In this document: positions 58,666 through 64,000 of the stretch, one piece after another
How positions within the stretch are numbered: the first letter of the stretch is position 1
Layout of the letters: every line of letters starts with the position of its first letter
NCBI GenBank assembly: GCA_038049695.1
Contig: CP142456.1
Coordinates: forward strand, 44,124,001-44,188,000
Direction: 5' to 3'
DNA from: Cinnamomum chago
Taxonomy: Eukaryota; Streptophyta; Magnoliopsida; Laurales; Lauraceae
Length of the DNA: 64,000 nt
Notes under the pieces: model-generated
The model's input: the letters and a program-made list of their open reading frames with translations, nothing else
Databases searched by the model: none
What the model was told of the DNA's origin: nothing
Translations under genes and position numbers: made by a program

Positions 58666-59610
58666 TTAAGCATGTTCGGAAGGGCTCATCCGATAAGCAC
58701 GAAGATTAGGTAGAGATGCTCCAGGAGTTAAATCTATTGCATGCTGGATGTCTCGCATTGGCAGCAATTCATTTGGAAGCTCATCAGAAAGTAAATCAGA
58801 AAATTCATTCAGCAACGGTTGTACCTCTTGGGGAGTGGACGGCTTAGAGTCTTCATTTGATGCGGTCACCTGTCTGGCAACCAAAGCATACATCACACCT
58901 TGCTCTTTACTTTCAACTTCAAATTTGCGCATGGTGAGGATGTGAGGAGAGGCAATAGGAGTGGTTTGCTTAGCAGAGAATGGAGTTTCCATGGGCTTCA
59001 ATTGGATTCGGCGTCCATTCCATTTAAAAGTATAGGTGTTGTTCGCGTGATCAGTGATGACCTTCAAGCGTTTCAGCCAAGGTCTGCCAAATAAGATGGG
59101 GGCAACATTCATCAGAATAACATCACACAGGACATTATCTTCATACGAGCCCATCTTTAAGGGAACAATGCATTGGCGATTGACGGGAATCGAATAATCA
59201 TTTACCCATGCAACTTTGTAAAGCCTCGAATGCTTTATAGTTGGCAACTGAAGTTTGTCAACTGCCTCTTTGGATATGACACTCTGCACTTCCACCATCA
59301 ATGATGGCATTGCAAGCTCTTCCTTAACAAGTGACTCTTGTTCTGAAAATTGGAGCTTGGTTTTAATCGTCTTTCTCAATACCATCTGCAACCAATCGAC
59401 AGCAGTGAAGGAAAAGCAAAGGGCTGTCATCATCAGCTGTGAATACCTCAAGTGCATACTCTGGTTCTGGTGGAAGTTGTGCATCAAGTTTCTCCATTTC
59501 AATTTCCTCATCATACTGTTCTTCATCATAAGGTTCACCTTCACAATGCAGATTCCTATGAGGACATTCTCTAGCATAATGACCCTGGTATTTGCAAGAA
59601 TGACAAACAA
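58666..59610 (-). mobile_element. Zinc knuckle and protease region of the chromovirus
   Basis: Near 59610 the frames show a CX2CX4HX4C zinc knuckle (CHSCKYQGHYARECP). Later come QVIS-like and VAPILFGRPWLKRLKV residues, the 'LGRPWL' block after the aspartic protease, and the run-in to reverse transcriptase (LTPGASLPNLRAYRMSPSEH). The catalytic DTG-type triplet could not be placed with certainty. Confidence 0.75.
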
Positions 59611-59911
59611 TGTCGTGCTTAGCGGCTATTACAGTGCCTTTAGCAGTATTCTGATTGGGTTGCCACTTCTGAATGGGCTGAGGATTCTGTCCACCTAGTG
59701 GTGGAGCTTGTTGCTACCTTTGGATTTGGTTTGAGGTGGTCAGAACCCTTCCTATGGCCCCGATTGAATGTAGAATCTGGACCCTTTATGTGGGACTCCC
59801 CCACTTGGTTACTAAAACGTCGCCGAATTTGCTGACGCAATGTTTGCTCGATGTGTCGCGCCTTGCTAGAGATTGCATCAATAGTGGCGAAGTCAAAATA
59901 CGGCCAATCTA

Positions 59912-60610
59912 TCATGGATATCTGGGCGCAATCTTTCCCAATAACGGGTGATCATCTTCATTAGTCTTGCATCGAATACAAAGCCCATGGAACTTATGAG
60001 TGTATTCATCTATGGTCATAGAGCCTTGCTGAAGATTGATAAGCTCGCTATTAAAGGAATCAATATAGTCAGAAGGCAAGAACTTATCTTCTAGTCTCTC
60101 TTTCAAAATTTCCCAACGGGTGATAGGAGGGTGACCCATTTGCACATTGTGGTCATCAATACTTTTCCACCAAATTCGAGCAGGACCCTTTAACTTCATA
60201 TTGACAAAAGTGACTCGTTGAGGATCTTCAATGTGATACCAAGTGAAATAATCCTCAATTGAAGTAAGCCAATCAAGAAGGGCGTCACCTTCACCAGAAA
60301 AATCAGCAACCTCTAATTTGATTTTCCGCGAGAGATCTTGGCGCGGGCCACGTGGTATATTGTCAGTGGCCTTGTCTGCAAAGAGACATTGAAAGAATTC
60401 TTGGATTGATTCTCGGGGAATATTATCCAATTGGTGAGAGTGTGAACCAAAAGTGCTAGAAGATTCGCCATGAGGGTTTGAAGGAGCCTTTGCAAGTTCA
60501 TCAACTGTGAGTTGTAAGGCATCGACCCGTTCATATAAATCCCTTATGCAGTCATCGCGCTGAATGCCAGTGAGTCTACCATGAAAAATTTGCCCGGTGC
60601 AAGTAGACAT
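59912..60610 (-). mobile_element. gag (capsid) region of the chromovirus
   Basis: The minus strand has a predicted helical start (RDLYERVDALQLTVDELAKA), then KLEVADFSGEGDALLDWLTS, IEDYFTWYHIEDPQRVTFVN, KLKGPARIWWKSIDDHN and SDYIDSFNSELINLQQGSM. This is the Retrotrans_gag capsid pattern. It begins about 500 bases inside the 5' LTR after a GC-rich leader. Confidence 0.9.
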
Positions 60611-61108
60611 GGACGAGGGCTGTTCTATTTTCAGAAGTGTTTCTTTTTTTCTTTTTTCTTCTTTTTTCTTTTCCAGGTTGGACCCAAACGCAAGTCAGGC
60701 CGGAACTACAGGCTAGAGCCAAGGATAAAGCAAAGAGAGAGCCCTTTGTAGCCTTGGAAGAAAGGGGTCGAGTGTGATGGGATAGATGTCTAAGGGTTTG
60801 TGTGATTTAGGGTTAGGTTTGGGGATTTTGTTAGGATTCGATGGGAATGGTCAGAGGTGGGCTCGATTGGTCCTAGAATGGTTTTGGGTGTTTGGCGGGG
60901 GGGAGCGTGACTGAGGCTTTCAATTAGGGCTTGTTTGGGCTCCACAGTGAGGTTGGGTTGTTGGAGATGGGGTGCGGAGGTGAGATTTAGGGTTTTGGCA
61001 GTAGGGTGAGGCTCGGTGAAGGATTTTTGGAGATGGAACGGAGGTGACAATAGAAAATCCGGGAAGGACGGGCGTCTCCCCAGCGATCACTTCAGCTCTG
61101 ATACCAAT

Positions 61109-61477
61109 TGACGCAAGGATCAAGTAGTAAATCAATCTCCCGAACGATTGATCGAATCCAGGGATGGATTCCAGCCACTAGGGCACAAGCGAAACCATGA
61201 AACACTCTCCATAACTCACGTGAGTAATTCTCAAAGAAATCTGTTATTAATTGTAAAGCATGAAAAAATAACAATAGGCTCTTCTGTATATATAGAGCAT
61301 AATGTTTGCTAATAAGGAAAGCTACTAATTCTAATTAACAATAAAATTAGAAAGCTAGCAAACTAAGCAATATTAGTAATCTAAAAAATTAGAAAACATG
61401 AGACACATATGGACCCCATCAGCTGGGTCCATCAAGTCTTGCGGGTCCCTGTCTTGTATAGGGATCGGACTGCATCA
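61109..61477 (-). repeat. 5' LTR of the chromovirus
   Basis: This LTR of 369 bases starts TGACGCAAGG. The primer site abuts it at 61108. A TATA-like 'tatatatagag' lies near 61290, in an AT-rich part. Confidence 0.92.
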
Positions 61478-61636
61478 TTATTTTTCTCTAAAGCTTGTAA
61501 CATTGACAGTATTTCGTGGGAGAGAGTAATCCTACATAAATCCCTTTTTATCCATATGGGACCCATTTCATTAAATCCGATAATAACAGCAATCAACACC
61601 TATACTTATAAATTATAATTGGTTATAGTTGACCCA

Positions 61637-61717
61637 ATCCATGCATGGCCTACTGTTGGATTGATCCATGCATGGCCTACTGTTGGATTGATCCATGCAT
61701 GGCCTACTGTTGGATTG
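61637..61717. repeat. 27-bp unit, three tandem copies
   Basis: Units 61637-61663, 61664-61690 and 61691-61717 all begin ATCCATGCATGGCCTACTGT and are identical by eye. Each contains the palindrome CCATGCATGG. Confidence 0.97.
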
Positions 61718-62046
61718 ATGAAAGTTTCAAAATATTGATTAGGCTTCACGTGCATAAGAGTTATTAAGAGAGCGAGCATTGGAACTTGGGATAAAATAAC
61801 GGAGTTTTGTAAATACTGCCATACTCAATAAATAATGACATACTCATTTTTGTTTAATGTATGTGAGGGCAAAACTATCTTTTTTATAAAAATTCAACAC
61901 AAACCTCATGGTGATTGTCCATTCTCGTTAGGGTTACTAATTTTGGAAACATGGAAGGTATTAGAATGAAAAAGCAAGAATATATCACTAAATACTCAAA
62001 CCACAAAGGTCTATGTACAAATTTTATAAAGCTTAGGGGAGTATTA

Positions 62047-62081
62047 AAAATAAAATAAAATAAAATAAAATAAAATAAAAA
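62047..62081. repeat. (AAAAT)n microsatellite
   Basis: About seven tandem copies of the pentanucleotide. Confidence 0.95.
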
Positions 62082-62146
62082 ACTCCTTTTTTAAATGGTA
62101 TTTTAGCCTATTTCATGTTTCTGCCAAGGGTGTGCAGAATGCCTTT

Positions 62147-62265
62147 TTGTTGAATTAAATTGACTTTTGGCCGAAATGTCTCCTATTTGGGTAAAATTGG
62201 TTGAATTAAATTGATTTTTGACCAAAATGTCTCCTATATGGGCAAAATACTTGGGATTTTGATCT
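62147..62265. repeat. Tandem duplication, unit about 60 bp
   Basis: Two copies contain TTGAATTAAATTGA and 'aaatgtctcctat.tggg.aaaa', adjacent and slightly diverged. Confidence 0.85.
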
Positions 62266-62289
62266 TTTACCAAAAGAGGAATCAATTTC

Positions 62290-63460
62290 AGCCCTAAAGG
62301 GCATGGTGCACACAGGTAGCTGATAGTGTTCTTCCTTTCTTTCCTTCCTTTTTCAGAATCAGCCTATCCAACCCAAAATAGGTATGGTCCACAATGACAA
62401 TGGCCATCATTAGAGATGCAAGTGCCTTACATTGAGTCTTAGTTCTCTTAGGAGAGGACGAGGACTCGAACTCTCTGCCCATCGCTATAAATCCATCAGC
62501 CCACCCATTGAAATCTAAACAAAGCAAAATCACCATCCCACCTTGCTCAATCATCAAGGAATGTTTTGCTCCAATCAAAGTCACCAATTATCGGATTTTA
62601 TTATTTTTTTATATTAATCACTTTTCTATAATTTTTCATATTTTCGTGATTAACATGCATATAATTTTTCAATATTTTTCGAAAAAAACTCTAAAATCGA
62701 ACTTCGGACAGCCAAAACATTCTCAGTTTGTACTTAAACCTTAACAGGTTCAAAAACGAAATTGACAACTATGTGAAACCCCAATCGAATGTTGAGTCTT
62801 TCTAAACGATATCTAATAACTCAGCGATTTTCTCACTATCCAGCCACTTGCCCCTCAATAACACACATGCGTAAGGGAGAGAGAGTCCTCTTTCACCGAC
62901 TTAGATAGGTACTTGTGCCATTGCATTCATAAAGTTTTGTCGTAGAACTCTATAGCCAAGTAGAGTTTTATTTTAGAGTTTTCAAAGAATGGGATCAGAC
63001 TAAGATGATGATAATGATGAACTTGGTGTTTTCTTTCTGCAGTCTAAACCCTTTTGTTCCATAGGCTATCAATGGATCCCGGACCAGCCCAAAACCAAGA
63101 GCACCTTGAATCTGATAACAAGTAATTTGGACTGTCCAGCAGGCACCTGACTAACCGGGCACACACAGAGAGGCACATCATTTCAACCAATGGTTGCTGC
63201 CACATCATAGCTCATAAACTACCAGACCCAACCCCTCATTGTTTTCATCTGTTTATGCCTTTTGAATATGAAATAGTAAAAGAAATAATTCACATTTGTC
63301 ACATTAACAATAGGCTAAGCTTGATGTCAGAGAACTAATTTACATTCTGGTCACATTAAGTTAAAGGGCTTGGGCTTTTAATGGACCAAGCCTTATCAAG
63401 CAGGCCCAGGCCTCCCATACCATTACTGTTTTGGCCCATAGACCGTGTCCCTTGAGTCCT
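62290..63460. other. No recognisable gene
   Basis: The minus strand has an open stretch at 62294-62587 (FNGWADGFIAMGREFESSSS, QCKALASLMMAIVIVDHTYF) that reads rather like a protein, but no family was recognised and it may be chance or an exon fragment. The remainder shows nothing. Confidence 0.3.
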
Positions 63461-63469
63461 ACCATATTT

Positions 63470-63785
63470 ATTGGGCCCAGACCCCGACACATGTAGTTTC
63501 AGCCCAATTCCAGCCCTATTTGTTCCAAGGGGACATGTGTGTAATGCTGTGGAAAAGTAATCCCACAAACTTATGTTTCCACTTTTCCAAAGAAAAATGA
63601 TTAAAAAAACCCCACCTCCCCCACCCCACCCTTCTTTCTTTTACTTCTATCTTTATTGGGCCGAGCCCCGACCCACGTAGTTTCAGCCCAAGTCCAGCCT
63701 GTTGACAGCCTTATTTGTTCACATACGGGGACATATGTGTAATTATGAGGAAAAGAGCTCCCATGGACTTCAACTTCCCCTTTTC
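63470..63785. repeat. Diverged direct repeat, about 80 bp, two copies
   Basis: Copies at about 63470-63560 and 63655-63760 share 'ttgggcc.ag.ccccgac', 'gtagtttcagccca', 'cc.tatttgttc' and 'ggggacat.tgtgtaat'. Confidence 0.8.
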
Positions 63786-63854
63786 CGAAGAAAAATTATT
63801 CCAAACACCCACGCCTTCCCTTTCCTTCTTCGCTCTTTCTCCCATCCTTCTCTA

Positions 63855-64000
63855 AGGGCATGTTTGTGTAACACTTTTTCACGGAAAAGTGAACAGTTTT
63901 CCTCGGAAAACTCATTTTTCCGGTGTTTGGTGCCGAACAATTCCGCGGAAACACTTTCCTACCTCGTCAGCATTTTCCTTGATAATGGCGGAAATGGGTT
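63855..64000 (+). mobile_element. Possible MITE start, cut by the window edge
   Basis: GGGCATGTTTGTGTAACAC opens a stretch with repeated GGAAAA/TTTTCC motifs (CACGGAAAAGTG, CCTCGGAAAACTC), as in plant MITE termini of the 'GGGC-TGTTTG' type. The other end lies outside the window. Confidence 0.45.

Larger units (their letters stand above)
54948..61477 (-). mobile_element. Chromovirus-type Ty3/gypsy retrotransposon, near complete
   Basis: LTRs are 54948-55314 and 61109-61477, with ends TGATGCAG/CTGCATCA and target duplication TTATT at 54943-54947 and 61478-61482. On the minus strand a primer site TGGTATCAGAGC (initiator-Met tRNA type) follows the right LTR and a purine tract AAGCCGGGGAGAGT precedes the left LTR. 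The order is gag, zinc knuckle, protease, reverse transcriptase, RNase H, integrase, with a chromodomain-like end, which is the Ty3/gypsy chromovirus plan. The LTRs differ at roughly 7% of sites by eye, so the copy is probably a few million years old or more. The coding part is broken in several places and carries a hAT-like insertion. Confidence 0.93.

Noticed and set aside
62294-62587. 97-codon minus-strand frame with protein-like composition
   Set aside because: No family recognised, no clear splice context and no repeat of it elsewhere; it could be chance. It is mentioned in the region entry only.

Overview
This window looks like TE-dense nuclear DNA of a flowering plant. It holds one convincing host gene, for translation elongation factor 2 (eEF2), on the minus strand. 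Almost everything else that can be identified is a transposable element or a relic of one. The plant origin rests on the eEF2 sequence (843 residues, intron directly after the ATG), a PIF/Harbinger transposase, Tat-type and chromovirus LTR elements, plant-type L1 and RTE LINEs, tRNA-like SINEs and many MITEs. The species cannot be fixed from the sequence; a lineage with a large, repeat-rich genome is an inference.

Layout. 1-17.3 kb: a PIF/Harbinger DNA transposon on the minus strand. Its transposase runs off the left edge, and its second gene (Myb/SANT-like) is split by a 15.5-kb nest inserted with a CTTTG target duplication. The nest holds three related long-LTR families inside one another (called Z, X and Y here), a copia-type solo LTR and a hAT-like element with a perfect 8-bp target duplication. 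17.3-21.1 kb: a minisatellite, a second copia-type LTR, a MITE end and a hAT-like relic. 21.2-27.5 kb: a Tat-lineage LTR element bounded by ATATC, with a gag remnant on one strand and an antisense gene with its own TATA box on the other. 28.4-30.1 kb: a hAT transposase remnant and two SINEs with 13- and 15-bp target duplications.

30.6-46.4 kb: the eEF2 gene. Exon 3 (30573-33013) holds nearly all the protein. Exon 2 (46128-46215) encodes residues 2-30 plus the first base of Gly31. The ATG stands alone at the end of exon 1 (46305-46307). The 13,114-bp intron 2 splits a P-loop glycine codon and is packed with an L1-type LINE in several pieces, two relatives of a chromovirus, hAT-like and Mutator-like non-autonomous elements and simple repeats. 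The assembled frame has no visible defect, so these insertions appear to be tolerated and spliced out.

46.4-64 kb: a SINE-bearing tandem duplication, more LTR fragments and hAT-like elements, an RTE LINE broken by a (CT)n tract and a MITE, and a complete-looking chromovirus (54948-61477, TTATT duplication) that itself carries a hAT-like insertion (57128-57782, CTCTTGGC duplication). The right end holds small tandem repeats and a possible MITE end.

Two patterns recur. At least six hAT-like non-autonomous elements share terminal bases near CATGGTTCAAAATC and an AT-rich core, yet each carries a different short GC-containing subterminal motif. The long-LTR families Z, Y and X each carry a cluster of short palindromes, with CGCTCGAGCG in Z and Y and GCGTCCGGACGC in X. 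I saw no CRISPR array, rRNA gene or convincing free-standing tRNA gene.
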